A DNA stretch of 64,000 nt from Ophiostoma sp. CBS 140.51 (taxonomy: Eukaryota > Ascomycota > Sordariomycetes > Ophiostomatales > Ophiostomataceae): NCBI GenBank assembly GCA_029298735.1, contig JANSLP010000162.1, forward strand, positions 1 through 64,000. The letters run 5' to 3'. Position 1 is the stretch's first letter, and each line of letters opens with the position of its first letter. The notes below the pieces were generated by a model. It ran no database searches and was not told the DNA's origin. It saw only the letters and a program-made list of their open reading frames with translations. Made by a program: the position numbers and the translations under genes. Shown here piece by piece: positions 1 to 11,868 of the stretch.

Positions 1-149
1 TGCTCTCTCGGCGGCGTCATCGTCCTCACGCAATTCTTCTTCAACCTCTTCCTCTTCTTCTTCCTCGACGTCGAACCCTTCCTCTACCAGCACCTCTTCT
101 TTCTTTTTTTCATTTTCTTTTTTCTTCTATTTCTGCTTGAATTCCAAGT
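1..149. other. Biased-composition stretch at the left edge, possible exon fragment
   Basis: The first roughly 110 bases are a TTC/CTC-rich run. On the minus strand one frame stays open from about base 149 to the left edge and encodes a Lys/Glu start followed by a long Glu/Asp-rich stretch (FDVEEEEEEEVEEEL). On the plus strand another frame gives a Ser/Thr-rich run. Neither frame has an ATG here. A plausible acceptor lies on the minus strand near base 127 (CAAGCAG), so this could be an exon of a gene whose body lies left of the window. It could equally be the Ser-rich end of a plus-strand gene, or a non-coding simple sequence. The strand cannot be decided from this window. Confidence 0.2.
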
Positions 150-3100
150 TTTTATTTACTTATTTACTCGTGTATCTTTTTTATATTATTTTCCTTCGAA
201 TATGTTTTTGTCTCCATAAATGTCAAAGTTATTCATAATCTTCGGGGTATCAACTCTTCAAAAGTGAATGAGTATATATCTCCATTCGAAAAACATATCT
301 CCCACAACCCAAGAGGCACGGCTGGCGGGAATAGATGTTCTAGAGCACCCAATGCCAACCGGAGAAGCGGCACAGCACATTCGTATCTGTCTCGAGAAAC
401 GTAAGCCCTTTATTCGTCGACTTCTGGCTAGCAATCTACTCCTTTAATTTGTCTTTTCGGTAGGAAGATAGATTTGCAGGACCCCTAAATCAAATTACGA
501 GACAATGAGAGAAAGATGCGGCTGCGATCTGGGGAGGGTGTTGCCATCTTCTTGCCACTTTGCTAACTGTGTGCACCTCTTATCGAAACCAATTATTGTC
601 TGTAGGAAAAGATGTAAGATAAGCCACGCAACCCTCTCCCATGGTAGCGATATCTCGATATTGCTTGTGCGTGTGAGGGCTTTGTGTGAGAGGCATCGTT
701 GCACAATCGTGGGATGGGAGTACAGACACGACTGAGTCCAACCCTTCCTGCTATCGTAAAGAGAGCTCTGATAACCTGCTCCGTCTAGACTTGCTCTCAT
801 ATAAAAATTCAAAATGCCCGCCACGACGATCGAGGCTTCGTGGTCGACGCGGGAAGACATGGACAGTACTACTTTGTGAGTACGACATACACATCGTGGT
901 ATCGTGCCTCCTGCTCCGCTGACAGATATCCAGAATACGACGGACCCCGAGTTTCCCATTCCCATTTGTGCATTGCACTTGCATTGCACCGCATAGTATC
1001 ACCGGCGTACTCCCATGCTCCCGCGCTGGGTGTGCTCCCGTATGAGGGACATATGCACGTCCTACGTTTGCACGTACTAAATGTAGGGCCAGAAAGACCC
1101 TTGGGGAGTGGTCGACTGTTTCTCAACTTTCTCAAAGCCACCGTCTGGAGGCAAACATCGTGGTTCAGCACCGACAAGACACGCCGTCAAAAAGATCTGC
1201 TGGCATGCTGACTGTTCAAATACATCACCAAATGGGAGACGGACTTGTATATTGCGTAAGACAGCATGCCAAACAAAAGTATCGTGAGTGCAGCCCCATA
1301 AGCAGATATCTTGTCCACTCTCCATATGTCGTACAATCTATGATGAGAGCGAATGGGGCTGTCTTGACTATCGAGGACATTTTTATATATTGTGCTTTCA
1401 ATGAAATGAGGTCTTCCTGCCCATTCTACCTCAGAGCCCGCACTACACCTAGCAACCAGAAAAGGTCCCGCCGCCATTCAGAATCCAGCCGCAGCGTGGT
1501 GCCGGATGCATAATCGCCGTTACGATAGGTGGCAGACGGGCAGCGATGGCGGCCAGCGACAAGGGGCAGTCAACTGTGGACAGTGCTAGTCGGCGCCTGC
1601 CCATTCCTCACCTCACCTAGCCCCCAGGCAAATCTCACTTGGGATTGGCGGAGCATGTCCTCCGTATTGCGACTTAATGTTCAAGCCACATTGTTGCATT
1701 TCATCGCCTGAATCGGGCTAGAACTATCAATCTTGCCCATTTCCCTCTCATATTACGGATTTTCCATGGGGTGTTTCGTTTCTTACTCTGCTGCTCCTTG
1801 CCCTTTTATTCGTCTTCCTTCCAGGGCCATCGTCTACGCGAGGCTTCTCTGGCTCCACGTCGCTTCTGAATACTTTTGTATTTGATTCCTGCTCATTTGA
1901 CAGACTAAAAAACGTCGACTGTAGAAGTAGTCACGGTATAAAAACGATAGCGAGAGCGAAGCGCCTCTTTTTATCGAGTTTTGTTAAAAGTTGTCTGGGC
2001 TGAAAAAAATGGTGTCGGGTTTCTCGGAAAGCGTGGATAGTCCGAAGTTTTTATTATTTTTATTCATTTCTATTGCTTGTTGGCCACAACGACCAAACGA
2101 CGAGCTGCACGAATACGGCGTTGGCTCGCTCTGGGTGGCCTTTCTGGTGAATGGGCTGGGCCCGTTCGGCAGTCTTGGCGGATACACGTGCCACTGTAAA
2201 GTCTCCATCCTGACTTTTGGGCATCGTGATCGCGAGTCAGAGTCGACGGATCTTTCACCGCCAGCCAGACCGCCAACAAGGGAGCAGCAACCGCGACAAC
2301 GGACAACGGTTTTTACTTCTACCTGTCAGACTCACGCCGGTCAAAAAGGCGGAAAAGGTGTGTTTTGGCGCCAGTGGGGTTTCCAAGAATGTGGAAATGG
2401 GAATTCTCAAGTCGCCATGTTCGGTGCGCGCAGCTTTCTTTCCACGACAACGACAGTCTTGGACGACGCCCCCGCTCAATGGTCCAGCCCATCCACCCCT
2501 GTCCCCTAGCGTCGCCTCGCGTCTCAGCCTAGTCCGTTCGATGTTGGTCTCGATCGTTTTCCAACGACGCCACTCTGGGTTTCTAGCACTTGCGAAAAAC
2601 AGTCGAAAACGCAGCAAAAAAACGCACTCACCCAGCAATTGCTCAATTGTCCCCATTGGCCGCATTTGGGCTGCTCCTGTGTTGCCAAGTCTTCTGGGCT
2701 GGGCCATCCGGCTGGCAAAAATGCACAGAGAAAAGGAGAGCCAGCAGAAGAGAGCGCAAGGCAAACAAGTCGACCCGTTCGTCAGCACGGCTCCTGCACG
2801 CTCCGATAGATCTGATTTGGAGTGGGAGATCGACAAAAAAGGCCTGGCCCCAGCAGGGGCAGGCAAGCGACGGCACAAGAAAGCCAGAAGTTGCGAGGAA
2901 AATAACCATAATGATGGAACGCATCCATTCTGTGATGCTTGATTTTGCATTAAATTGCATTTGGTTGAGCTTCGTCGTCGTGCTCCGTAGAGTGTCGCCC
3001 CTTCCTGAATGGGACGCCGTCGACGTTCTTGCTTGTTATAGACAAAAAACGTGACTAGATCAGACGGAAGGCGCTCTCCGCACGTCGACACGTTCTCCCC

Positions 3101-5465
3101 GTATTTGGCTCGATCACCCATGAGTCGCGTCTGTCTGTTGGGACGACTTTTGCACAAGCTCCGTCGCTCTTACCTTGTCGCTTGTAGATACCCTGGTGCC
3201 CCTAGGGCTCAGGTACGCTCTTTCCTGTCACTTCTTCTCTCCCCGTTCTCGCCGCATTGCCCTTTCCCCTTTTGCTCATATTGTTGCTTGTCTTCTGTCT
3301 CCTGCTAATCTACCCAAAAAATCTCCAAAAGCCTGTGTCGGCCTTGACCCGTTGATCATTTCCAGACGCATTCGCTTAAAACGCTGCCAGCTGCCAGTAG
3401 GCGTACGAATACGCACTATCAGCCCCCAAGCTCCGGACTCCAGCGCCCTTTCCTTCTTCACCATCGTCGCGCCGTCCACCCACGCCCACGCGGCACCCCC
3501 CCCCCCTTTCTCTCCTTTCCCTTTCTCCAGCGTGGCCCACAAACGCCCACTGGTGTGGCGCCCGAATGGCCCACTGGCCACACCATTGAACATTGAACGG
3601 AGCAGCCTCCGGCCAGGCCACACCCCTGACCACAGTTTGGCAGGTCTAGTCTCTCACGTCGTTCGAGTTTAGCTTGCCCGTCTCCGCCCTGGTCCTGGTC
3701 TGTCTCCTCTCTTTCCGCTGACGCCCCCCATTCTCCCAAGGCCTGGATTTCCTCGATTCATCGATTTTCCCTTCCAGAGAAGGCTAGGCTGAGGAGACTA
3801 GGCTTGCCGTTTTCTCTGTTTCTCTGCTTTCTCTGCTGTTGCTATTGCCATCCGCCGTTGCTTCCGTCACAGGCAAAATACGAAAGAAAGAAGACGGAAC
3901 GAGAAACGAAGCCGGGGCGAATATTGACCAGAGTATCTCCAGCTGAGAAAACCGTGCTAGAATTTACAGACGATCATCGAAGCTGAGGAAACTTGGACCT
4001 CACATACTGACAGACGTCTTCCACTGTTTTTGTTTTTTCTTCGACTCGCGTCACGTCGCTATTCCCTTTTGCAGGTAAGCTCTTTTCGTTTTCGTGCTTT
4101 GTCTTTTTGCTTGCGTTCTGTGGATTGTGACTCCTGTCACCTTTGTCTGGCCTTGTCTGCTGGTCCCTTTGTCATTCGCATCGGTCTGTTGTCTTGGGTC
4201 CTGGCCGATCCCTTGCTCGCATTCGAGCCTTTCGAAAGCTTTTCGCATTTCGCCTTTCCATCTCTCGCTCTCGACTTTCAACATCAAACTTTCAAACACG
4301 ACGACTCGCCTCTCGAGAGTCTCATTCGTTTCTGCTCCTGCACACCACTTCCTCATTGGCAAGTCTCGACCCGTGGTTGCGTTGCGTTGCGTTGACCTTT
4401 TTGTTGGCGACCAACAGCCCCCGGACGTTCTCTGGCTTCTTCCTCTCATCTTCGCGAACGCAACAGAGCGCGAAACCATCTCATCGCCAGCGACCATTGA
4501 CCAGGGGCGATTGGACGATACCACAGCGGACGACGAACCACGAATCGATTTGACAAGGGGACAGCGACAGCGACAGGGAAGGCGAACAGACGACGGCAGA
4601 CGAAGAGGGGGAAAACGAGAAACGGAAAACGGAAAACAGAACAAGAGGCAAAAGACGGGGTGAGAGAGAGGCCCAAGCGACACCGCGCGCAGGGCCAGAA
4701 TACCACCCAGCAACTGGCAACTGAACCGGTTTTCTGCGTCCAGTCCTGCAGTTCTGCAGTTTTCTGCATTTGCATTTTCTGCATTTGCACTTTGCAGTCT
4801 GTGCAGCCTTCTTGCTTTCCGTTCTGTTCCTCACTTTGTTTCCCCGTTTTCTGTCAAAACTGCAGCTTTTGATTCACATCTTGGCTTTTCCTCTGTCACT
4901 GTTGGCATTATTCTACCATTTCCTACTCCATACCTCCTACTGACATTTGCCAAGCAGCAGTGTCTTGGTCTCGGTCTCAGTACCCTCTTTTTTCTTTTCT
5001 TTCCCTACCTTGCAACGGAGAAGCTTCTGTCTCTCCTTGTCTTTCTTTTTTCTTTGTTCCGACAGTGTTTTCCTTTACCGTCGCCATTTTCTCACTTTCG
5101 CCATTCTCGATTGCTGCGACGTCAATCCTTTTCGAATTTTCGACTCAGTTCTCGACCCTCCCTGTCGCTCATCTTTGACGATCGCCGACAGCTTCCCGAA
5201 CTTCTCGACCTTTCGATTTTCGATTTTCGAGCTTCGTTTCTCCTCTCCCCACACGTGCGACCGAACCACTGCCGATCTTTTTTGGTGTCGCCCACAGCTC
5301 AGCATTGTCAATCTCCCCGACTGTTTACTTGCGCACCCTCGAACCTCCTCCATGCCTCGACGATAGAACTCGGCCTTCTTTTTTCGCTTTCAATCGAACC
5401 CCCTTTCTCATATCATGCACGCACAACGAACCCTGCCGTCGAATTTCGCGTTATAGACCGGCACC
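150..5465. other. Gene-poor region and long leader upstream of the SLN1-type kinase
   Basis: No recognisable gene was found in this 5.3 kb. Overlapping open frames on both strands at 2217-3157 (241 and 300 codons) look like no protein family and have no codon pattern resembling the neighbours. From about 3200 to 5465 the plus strand becomes strongly C/T-rich, with many TTTCTC/CCTTTC runs. This is typical of fungal promoter and 5' leader DNA, and here it runs directly into the ATG at 5466. Part of it is probably the transcribed leader of the kinase gene, but transcript starts cannot be placed from sequence. Confidence 0.6.
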
Positions 5466-8400
5466 ATGAGGGTCGCCATCCGCGAGCAGCTTGCTGCGCT
5501 CGTCATCATTGCGGTGATGGTTGCCCTGGCCATTGTCTCGATCCCAACATGGATATTCGTCAATGGCTTTGTTGGCGACGTCGAGTCTGACGGCCTTGCT
5601 CTCACAGCATCGCTCAAGGCCGCGCGCATCTCCTCCGAAATCGACCTCGTCCAGACCACCTGCGAAAACGTCGCCTCGCGCATCTTGATACAACAGGCCC
5701 TCAGCAACTTTTACGCTGGCAACCACTCGTCCAGCAACTGGGCCCTCGCCGGGCAGGACATGCAGAGCGCCCTTGGGTCTAGCGGCTTCACTACCCTATT
5801 TCAGTCACGACTCTACTCACGCAACACGAGCGGCCGCGCCACCGGGCTCCTGAATGTCACTGGGAACGGCATTGGCGCCATCCGGCTGCCCTACGAAAAC
5901 AGCGACGGCTCAGCAGTGTTTCTCGGCGATGATGATCTCGGCTACCCACCTACACTCTACCCCAACATCACCTACAACGACACGGGCCTGCCCAGCACCA
6001 TCGACAATACCACCAACGCATACATTGCCACGGCCTTTCCCAACGTCAAACTCACCAACAACGGAGGCCTTCTTTTGGGCCCGCTCATAGTCAACTCGTC
6101 CTTTGCCCTCATCTCGCTCACTGTCCCTATTCGGCAGAATAGCAACCAGTTCCTACTCGGTTACATGACCATCGTCGCTGCCGCGACAAGCCTCATCGAC
6201 ATCCAAACATCACCAGAAGGGCTAGGGCAGACAGGCGTTGTCCTCATCATCGGTCCCAACACACAGTGGAACCGCTTTAACATTACCGATCCGGCCAGCA
6301 ACAGCTCCTATGTCCCGGCCGACCGTGACGAATTTGGCGAAAACGAGGTCCACTTTATCCTACCGCCCGTGGCCTCTATATCCGGCTCCGACCGACACAA
6401 TGACTACGACTACAAGTCTGGGAGCTACTCAGACACCTTCCCGATGAGCAAATACCCAACCGTGCTCGACGTCTTTGCCGACCAAATAAACAAAGTCAAC
6501 AACGCCACGGCGACTCTCTCGACAACAAACGAGCAGGGCTACGATGTCGCAGTCGGCTACGCACGGCCACAGTCGACACTGGTGACATGGGCCGTCCTGG
6601 TTGAGCAGGCACACTCAGAAGCCTATGCGCCCATCGTCACACTGCGAAAGATTCTGCTGGGTACCGTATTTGGCACCGCAGGTTTTGTCATCCTTCTCAT
6701 CTTCCCCTGCGCCCACTTGAGCGTGAAGCCGATTCGCGAGCTCAAGGACGCTACAGAAAAGTCCATTGCACCGCCTGGCTACATCGACGAAGATGAGTTG
6801 CCCAGCTCCGGCACACGGTCCTCGCGATCCCGCATCTCCGACCAGGCTTGGTTTATACGTATGCGCCAAAAGCTAGGACTGAATAGGACTAAGAAGAAAC
6901 GGCCATCTTCAGAAGGACGAGAAGGCAGCAGTGGAGCCATTTTCAAAATACCCGGCCGTGTACCTGAACGGAAACACGTAATCACCGACGAACTCACCGA
7001 ACTGACGGGCACCTTCAACGCCATGAGCGACGAGCTATTCAAGCAGTACGAATCCCTCGACGAAAAGGTGGCCGAACGGACGCGCGAGCTCGAGATTAGC
7101 AAAAAGGCAGCCGAAGCCGCCAACGAGAGCAAGACTCTCTTTATTGCCAACATCTCGCACGAGCTCAAGACCCCGCTCAACGGCATCATGGGCATGTGCG
7201 CCGTCTGCATGGAGGAAGACGACATTGTCCGCATCAAGCAGTCACTCAAGACGCTGTACAAGTCGGGCGATCTTCTCCTGCATCTGCTGGAGGATCTCCT
7301 GAGTTTCTCCAAGAACCAGATTGGCCACCAGGTCAGCCTCGAGGAGCGCGAGTTCCGTTTAGGCGACATTCGCTCACAAGTCTTGTCCATCTTTGACAAG
7401 CAAGTCCGCGAGGGTCGCATCACCTTCAACGTCAGCTACGTCGGCTCCGACCCATTAGAACAAGGCATGATCCTGGCGGGCGCGGCCGACTCGATTGCCG
7501 TCGGCGGCGAGAACGGCCTTTCTCAATTCCCCAGTGTGGCGGTGTCAGAACGCAATAGCTTTGACCGCCGGTTACCAGCACTTGGCCCGGCCGGTGTTGG
7601 CCGCCTAAAAGACATGTGCCTCTGGGGTGATCAGCAGCGTATCTTGCAGGTCATTATCAACCTAGTCAGCAACAGTATCAAGTTCACACCCGCCTCGGGC
7701 AATGTCGACCTGCGCATCCGCTGCGTCGGCGAGGCCGAGCACGTCGAGGAGAGCCGCGCCTCCTCCTTCTCCAAGTCGGGATCCCACCGTGGCAGCCGCC
7801 CACGACACCGCCTTGGCTCCTCCTCTACTCACTCACAAAGCTCCAAGAATGGCGCCAACGGCGGCGGCTCCATCTCGACCACAACCGGTACAACTCTCTA
7901 CAAGGGTACCGCATCAGGCACTGCCATCTCCATCAATCCCCTTGAACCCAAGTCGGTCCAGACCGGCCAGCACCGCATCCGCGAGCGGTCGCCTACACCG
8001 CCACCACCTGGTGCCAAGACGTTCATCTTTGAGTTTGAAGTCCAAGACACCGGCCCGGGTATCCCGCAGCACATGCAAGAAAAGGTCTTTGAGCCCTTCG
8101 TGCAGGGCGATTTGGGTCTCAGCAAGAAGTTTGGCGGTACCGGTCTCGGTCTCAGTATCTGTCAGCAGCTGGCCTCCCTCATGGGCGGTACAGTGACGCT
8201 CAAGAGTACACCGGGAGTCGGGACCGTCTTTACCATGCGGATCCCGCTTAAGTACGTCAAAGACCGAGCCTCCAGCACAGCCTCCAGCAGCATGAAGTCA
8301 CGGCCGCCCAGTGTGAGCTCTGCTGACGGTGACAACCGCCGCAACTCGTTCCCCAAGCAGGCCGTCGATCCCAATGCCAAGGCCAAGCAGCCGCCCGTCC

Positions 8401-9278
8401 TCGACAAACAAGCACGGCTCGTCGGTTTATCGCAACCGTTCTTCGTCGCCAACCCGCCCCATACCGCCACCACCGAGCAAAGCAAGGCCGACCAGCTGGC
8501 CGCTTTGGACCGGGCTGTGGCCAACAAGGCCGACGACCAACAGCGGATCCGTGTACTCGTCGCCGACGACAACTCAACCAATATTGAGGTGGTCAGCCGC
8601 ATGCTCAAGCTGGAAGACATCTACGACGTCACCATTGCTAAGGACGGTCAGGAAGCCTACGATCTCGTCAAGGCCAATATGGAAAAGAACCAGCGCTTTG
8701 ATGTCATCTTCATGGATATTCAGATGCCCAACTTGGACGGTCTGCAGTCGACACGTCTTATCCGTAAAATGGGCTACTCAGCGCCCATTGTCGCCCTCAC
8801 GGCCTTCTCCGAAGAGAGCAACGTCAAAGAGTGCATGGAGTCTGGCATGGATGAATTCTTAAGCAAACCGATCAGAAGGCCGGCGCTCAAGCAGGTCCTG
8901 CAAAAGTTTGCGACGATCCCCGAAGAGCCCGAGACGGCGTCTCTGACGCGCAAGACGACACCCGCCCAGACACCCGAGGCTGTCGACAGGCCCAACAAGG
9001 AGCACCTCAACGAGAAGACTCCGCAGCCGCAGCCGCCACAACAGCCACCGGTGCAGGTCCAGCAGCCAACGCCACCACAAGAGGCCTTCAACGAAAAGGG
9101 TGGTCCTCTGGATACGGGCGCCTCTCTTCCACGAAATATGCCTGCACACCACTCACAAGGGTCTGACCGGTCCAACTCGGGCTGGACCGTAGTCAACGGC
9201 GCCAGCACGACCATCACCACACCGCCTGAGACGCCTCTTGGCTTTGACGGTGATATCGGGAAACCGCCAATAGGCTAG
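5466..9278 (+). CDS. SLN1: Sln1-type (group VI) hybrid histidine kinase, osmosensor
   Basis: A single-exon gene of 1270 residues. It is a two-transmembrane plasma-membrane sensor kinase that by homology phosphorylates a Ypd1-type phosphotransfer protein and controls the HOG MAP-kinase pathway under osmotic stress. TM1 lies at about residues 9-33, an extracellular sensor region with many N-x-S/T sequons at 34-395, and TM2 at about 396-418. A HAMP-like segment follows (VKPIREL) and is interrupted by a basic insert. The H-box is NISHELKTPLNG with His565, the N-box LVSNSIKF has Asn736, and the G-boxes are DTGPGIP (from Asp861) and FGGTGLGLS (from Phe889). The C-terminal receiver domain carries the acidic pair Asp1034/Asp1035, phospho-acceptor Asp1084, Thr1112 and Lys1134, so all phosphorelay residues are present. 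About 100 low-complexity Ser/Gly/Thr residues separate the N- and G-boxes. The tail is Pro/Gln-rich. The start ATG is preceded by CACC. Confidence 0.95.
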   Translation: MRVAIREQLAALVIIAVMVALAIVSIPTWIFVNGFVGDVESDGLALTASLKAARISSEIDLVQTTCENVASRILIQQALSNFYAGNHSSSNWALAGQDMQSALGSSGFTTLFQSRLYSRNTSGRATGLLNVTGNGIGAIRLPYENSDGSAVFLGDDDLGYPPTLYPNITYNDTGLPSTIDNTTNAYIATAFPNVKLTNNGGLLLGPLIVNSSFALISLTVPIRQNSNQFLLGYMTIVAAATSLIDIQTSPEGLGQTGVVLIIGPNTQWNRFNITDPASNSSYVPADRDEFGENEVHFILPPVASISGSDRHNDYDYKSGSYSDTFPMSKYPTVLDVFADQINKVNNATATLSTTNEQGYDVAVGYARPQSTLVTWAVLVEQAHSEAYAPIVTLRKILLGTVFGTAGFVILLIFPCAHLSVKPIRELKDATEKSIAPPGYIDEDELPSSGTRSSRSRISDQAWFIRMRQKLGLNRTKKKRPSSEGREGSSGAIFKIPGRVPERKHVITDELTELTGTFNAMSDELFKQYESLDEKVAERTRELEISKKAAEAANESKTLFIANISHELKTPLNGIMGMCAVCMEEDDIVRIKQSLKTLYKSGDLLLHLLEDLLSFSKNQIGHQVSLEEREFRLGDIRSQVLSIFDKQVREGRITFNVSYVGSDPLEQGMILAGAADSIAVGGENGLSQFPSVAVSERNSFDRRLPALGPAGVGRLKDMCLWGDQQRILQVIINLVSNSIKFTPASGNVDLRIRCVGEAEHVEESRASSFSKSGSHRGSRPRHRLGSSSTHSQSSKNGANGGGSISTTTGTTLYKGTASGTAISINPLEPKSVQTGQHRIRERSPTPPPPGAKTFIFEFEVQDTGPGIPQHMQEKVFEPFVQGDLGLSKKFGGTGLGLSICQQLASLMGGTVTLKSTPGVGTVFTMRIPLKYVKDRASSTASSSMKSRPPSVSSADGDNRRNSFPKQAVDPNAKAKQPPVLDKQARLVGLSQPFFVANPPHTATTEQSKADQLAALDRAVANKADDQQRIRVLVADDNSTNIEVVSRMLKLEDIYDVTIAKDGQEAYDLVKANMEKNQRFDVIFMDIQMPNLDGLQSTRLIRKMGYSAPIVALTAFSEESNVKECMESGMDEFLSKPIRRPALKQVLQKFATIPEEPETASLTRKTTPAQTPEAVDRPNKEHLNEKTPQPQPPQQPPVQVQQPTPPQEAFNEKGGPLDTGASLPRNMPAHHSQGSDRSNSGWTVVNGASTTITTPPETPLGFDGDIGKPPIG

Positions 9279-9922
9279 GCGTGACCGGGTTTACACACAA
9301 TTGATGACGATACAGCTTCATTTATTTATTTATTTTATTTTTGATCTAATACCCTATGTTCTTTTTTGTTGTTACTTTTTGATAATACAAACTCTTTTTA
9401 TTTTTACCCATTGTTGGAAAGAGATACACACATCTTTTGATTCAGATACAGACATTTTTTTACTACAAACTTTTGCATTGTTGGGTAGTTTATGGGACGC
9501 AAAAAAGTAAAAGAGGTGGAACAGCGTGCTGAAGAGAAAGACCAAGGCGGACAGGACGCTCAAAAACGTCAAAACAAAAATGGGCACCGGAACTTTTGAC
9601 TTTTACACAAAAAGGGTGTCTGGCGTACCACTCTTTACTTTTACTTTTACTTTTTACTTTTTACTTTTTACTTTTTTTATTTGATAGCGAGCCTAGGTCA
9701 CGCACATCATGGATCTATTGTAGTCTTTTTGAAAATCAAACTTTTTTGTCTTCAACAAACCGTGCACGGCGTAACAAAATCAGTGATCAATTATACTGTG
9801 CTGTGCCTAATTATGTAGTTTAACCATTTACTCTGTCTTCCATCTCTGTACACCTCAATATTAAGTTCCTCAGGAATCCCAGCTTCCCTTGTACGTGCCT
9901 TCCCAACCATGCTCGGCTCCAT
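9279..9922. other. Convergent intergenic region (3' ends)
   Basis: AT-rich DNA between the kinase (+) and the GPI-protein gene (-), expected to carry both 3' UTRs. It holds a pyrimidine tandem repeat at 9633-9680, listed separately. No gene was seen. Confidence 0.6.
9633..9680. repeat. Tandem TTTACTTTT / TTTTTAC simple repeat
   Basis: Six consecutive copies of a 6-7 base unit of the type ACTTTT(T), growing from 6 to 7 bases along the array. It sits in the convergent intergenic region and probably arose by slippage. Confidence 0.85.
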
Positions 9923-10780
9923 CTAAAGCATCACTGCCCACGCCAGGCAGGCCACGACGGCAGCAGGCAGCGCCATGTTGCTGGCAGTCATTCCGCCAGC
10001 CCCAGAGGTCGGCTTTGCCGATCCACTCGCGGAGCCGCCCGTCGCTGTCCCTGAAGTCTTGCCCGTACCGCTTGGCTTGTCCGCCGTTCCTGAACCAGAA
10101 CCTGAGCCTGAGCCCGTGGCTGTAGCCGCAGCCCCGGTTCCAGAATCCGTCCCAGTCGGTGATGCATCCGACCCATCATTTCGCTCGGTCGCAAAACATT
10201 CTCCCAACACCACCAGGTCGTACAGGTCGCCCGGGCCCTGCGGGAACATCGTGGCCGCGGCATACCATGCCTGTGGGCACTCCGACGCCAGCGTCACCAG
10301 CGGGGCCACGCCCGAGGGTAGGAAAGAAGCAGCGGCACGGCCGTACGACGTGTAGCTGGCCAGCACGCTCGAAGGGGCCGATTTGGGGAAATCGCACCAC
10401 AGGGAAGGGTCGGGTGTACAGGCGGCCGCCGCGGAGGCGCCCTCTGTAGCCGTCGCTGGGGTACCGCCGCACGCCTGGCTGGTGATGACCGACCCATACG
10501 AAGTGAGTGCACTGGCCAAATCACCCGACGGCGCGGCGTGCAAGAAAAAGGCGGCCAACAGGTCGGACTGGCAGGCAATAGACAACCCAATGTCACTAAC
10601 AGTGTCTTCCGTCGTGGTGGGCGGCGCTGTCGGCAAGAGACTCGACAGAGCGGCGGCAATGTCTGTGGCATCCGGCGCGTCGGTAATGGTGGCGGCGACC
10701 GTGTTGGCGGCGGTGTCGGCCATGACCATAAAGGGCAAAGCCGTCAGGGCCAGTGACAGGAGTGCACTCATGCGGGCCAT
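9923..10780 (-). CDS. Putative GPI-anchored cell-surface protein of unknown function
   Basis: A single-exon gene of 285 residues. The N-terminus is a signal peptide (residues 1 to about 21, hydrophobic core LLSLALTALPFMVMA). The mature part has six cysteines, among them the motifs SLWCDFP and SECPQAW, over residues ~70-190. A long Gly/Ser/Thr-rich low-complexity stalk follows at about 195-260. The C-terminus is hydrophobic (ALPAAVVACLAWAVML) and preceded by small residues, the layout of a GPI-attachment signal. The protein is therefore expected in the plasma membrane or wall. The layout is common among Sordariomycete secreted proteins, but no catalytic motif is visible and no function is proposed. 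The gene lies tail to tail with the SLN1-type kinase. Confidence 0.8.
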   Translation of the reverse strand: MARMSALLSLALTALPFMVMADTAANTVAATITDAPDATDIAAALSSLLPTAPPTTTEDTVSDIGLSIACQSDLLAAFFLHAAPSGDLASALTSYGSVITSQACGGTPATATEGASAAAACTPDPSLWCDFPKSAPSSVLASYTSYGRAAASFLPSGVAPLVTLASECPQAWYAAATMFPQGPGDLYDLVVLGECFATERNDGSDASPTGTDSGTGAAATATGSGSGSGSGTADKPSGTGKTSGTATGGSASGSAKPTSGAGGMTASNMALPAAVVACLAWAVML

Positions 10781-11868
10781 TTTGGTGGTGAGGTGGTAAG
10801 ACTAAATCGAATTAATCAAAATAGAAGAGTAGATGCAGTTGGATGTGGACAACTTTCGGCACAAAATGAATGAGAGGAGGAAGGATTCAAATGACTCGAG
10901 CTGCAGCAAACTAATAAGTAAAAAGACAAGAAGAAAAGAAGAAAAGGGACCGCAGATCGTCGCCATGCAATGGACCAAGGGAAAAAAGAGGATTCACAGG
11001 AATCATAGAAAAGGGGGCAGGAACGCGGCAGAGGATACCGTTTCACGTTTTGGTCGTCTCCTTCGTCTAATTCATATTTTGCCTCACTATTTTTGCTTCT
11101 CTCGTCGCCTTCACACGTTGCTTTCACGCTTTCTTGGGGGCCCCATTGGCGGCCAATCTGTTGTCTGCTGTGCCGCAATATATGAAAAGCAGTGCCTGGT
11201 GCCTGCAGTGTCTACAATAGTCTGACTGACTCTCACTGGTGTTCGTGTCAAAGACTCCAGGGGAGGATAGGAGAGGAGGGCGTGCCGCTCGAGGCGCAGA
11301 TGCAGACGCGTCTAGAGAGGTAAAGTGGACTTTCAACTTATTAAATAAAGGGATGTAGGCTGTGCTGGGAAAATCAATATACTGCTCTTCTGAAGATCGT
11401 ATGCACATTATACTTCTTACCTGGTGCCGCAGTGCATCACGTGGATCTGGTCGTAGGGTCTACAGCCTGTTTGATAAATTCATCGGTCTATTCCAGGTCC
11501 ATAGTCTCGATATTCAATAGTCATGCTTTTATATTGCGGCTCTTCCACGGTGCTTTTGAGTGAAAGACTGCGTAAGCTGTGAGGCTCATATCATGTAAAG
11601 TTTACAGCATGCCCTCATTCTTTATTATTTTTGTTTCCCTTTTTCTCGTATGCCCTTGTGAAATTTTATAGGATCTTCCCTATTCTACCCTATTTTGTCT
11701 CATTTTCTTTTTATTTATGCCCTGGGTTCTATTCATTGATTCTTTTGTCGAACAAGAATAATACAGCAATAATTCAGTCAACAGTAAAAAAGCTAACATT
11801 CACTTTCTACATTTTATTTTCTACACATGTATCAATCTATCGTAGTCATAGGTCTCGATCTCTTGGCT
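10781..11868. other. Intergenic region, no gene seen
   Basis: This lies between two minus-strand genes: the promoter of the GPI-protein gene, then probably the 3' region of the gene at 11869. It is AT-rich towards 11600-11868. Open frames here are short and overlap on both strands without family resemblance. Confidence 0.55.

Noticed and set aside
2217..3157. Two long overlapping frames on opposite strands (241 and 300 codons)
   Set aside because: Cys/Arg/Ser-rich with no family motif, no consistent splice context, and both strands open over the same bases, so composition alone explains them.
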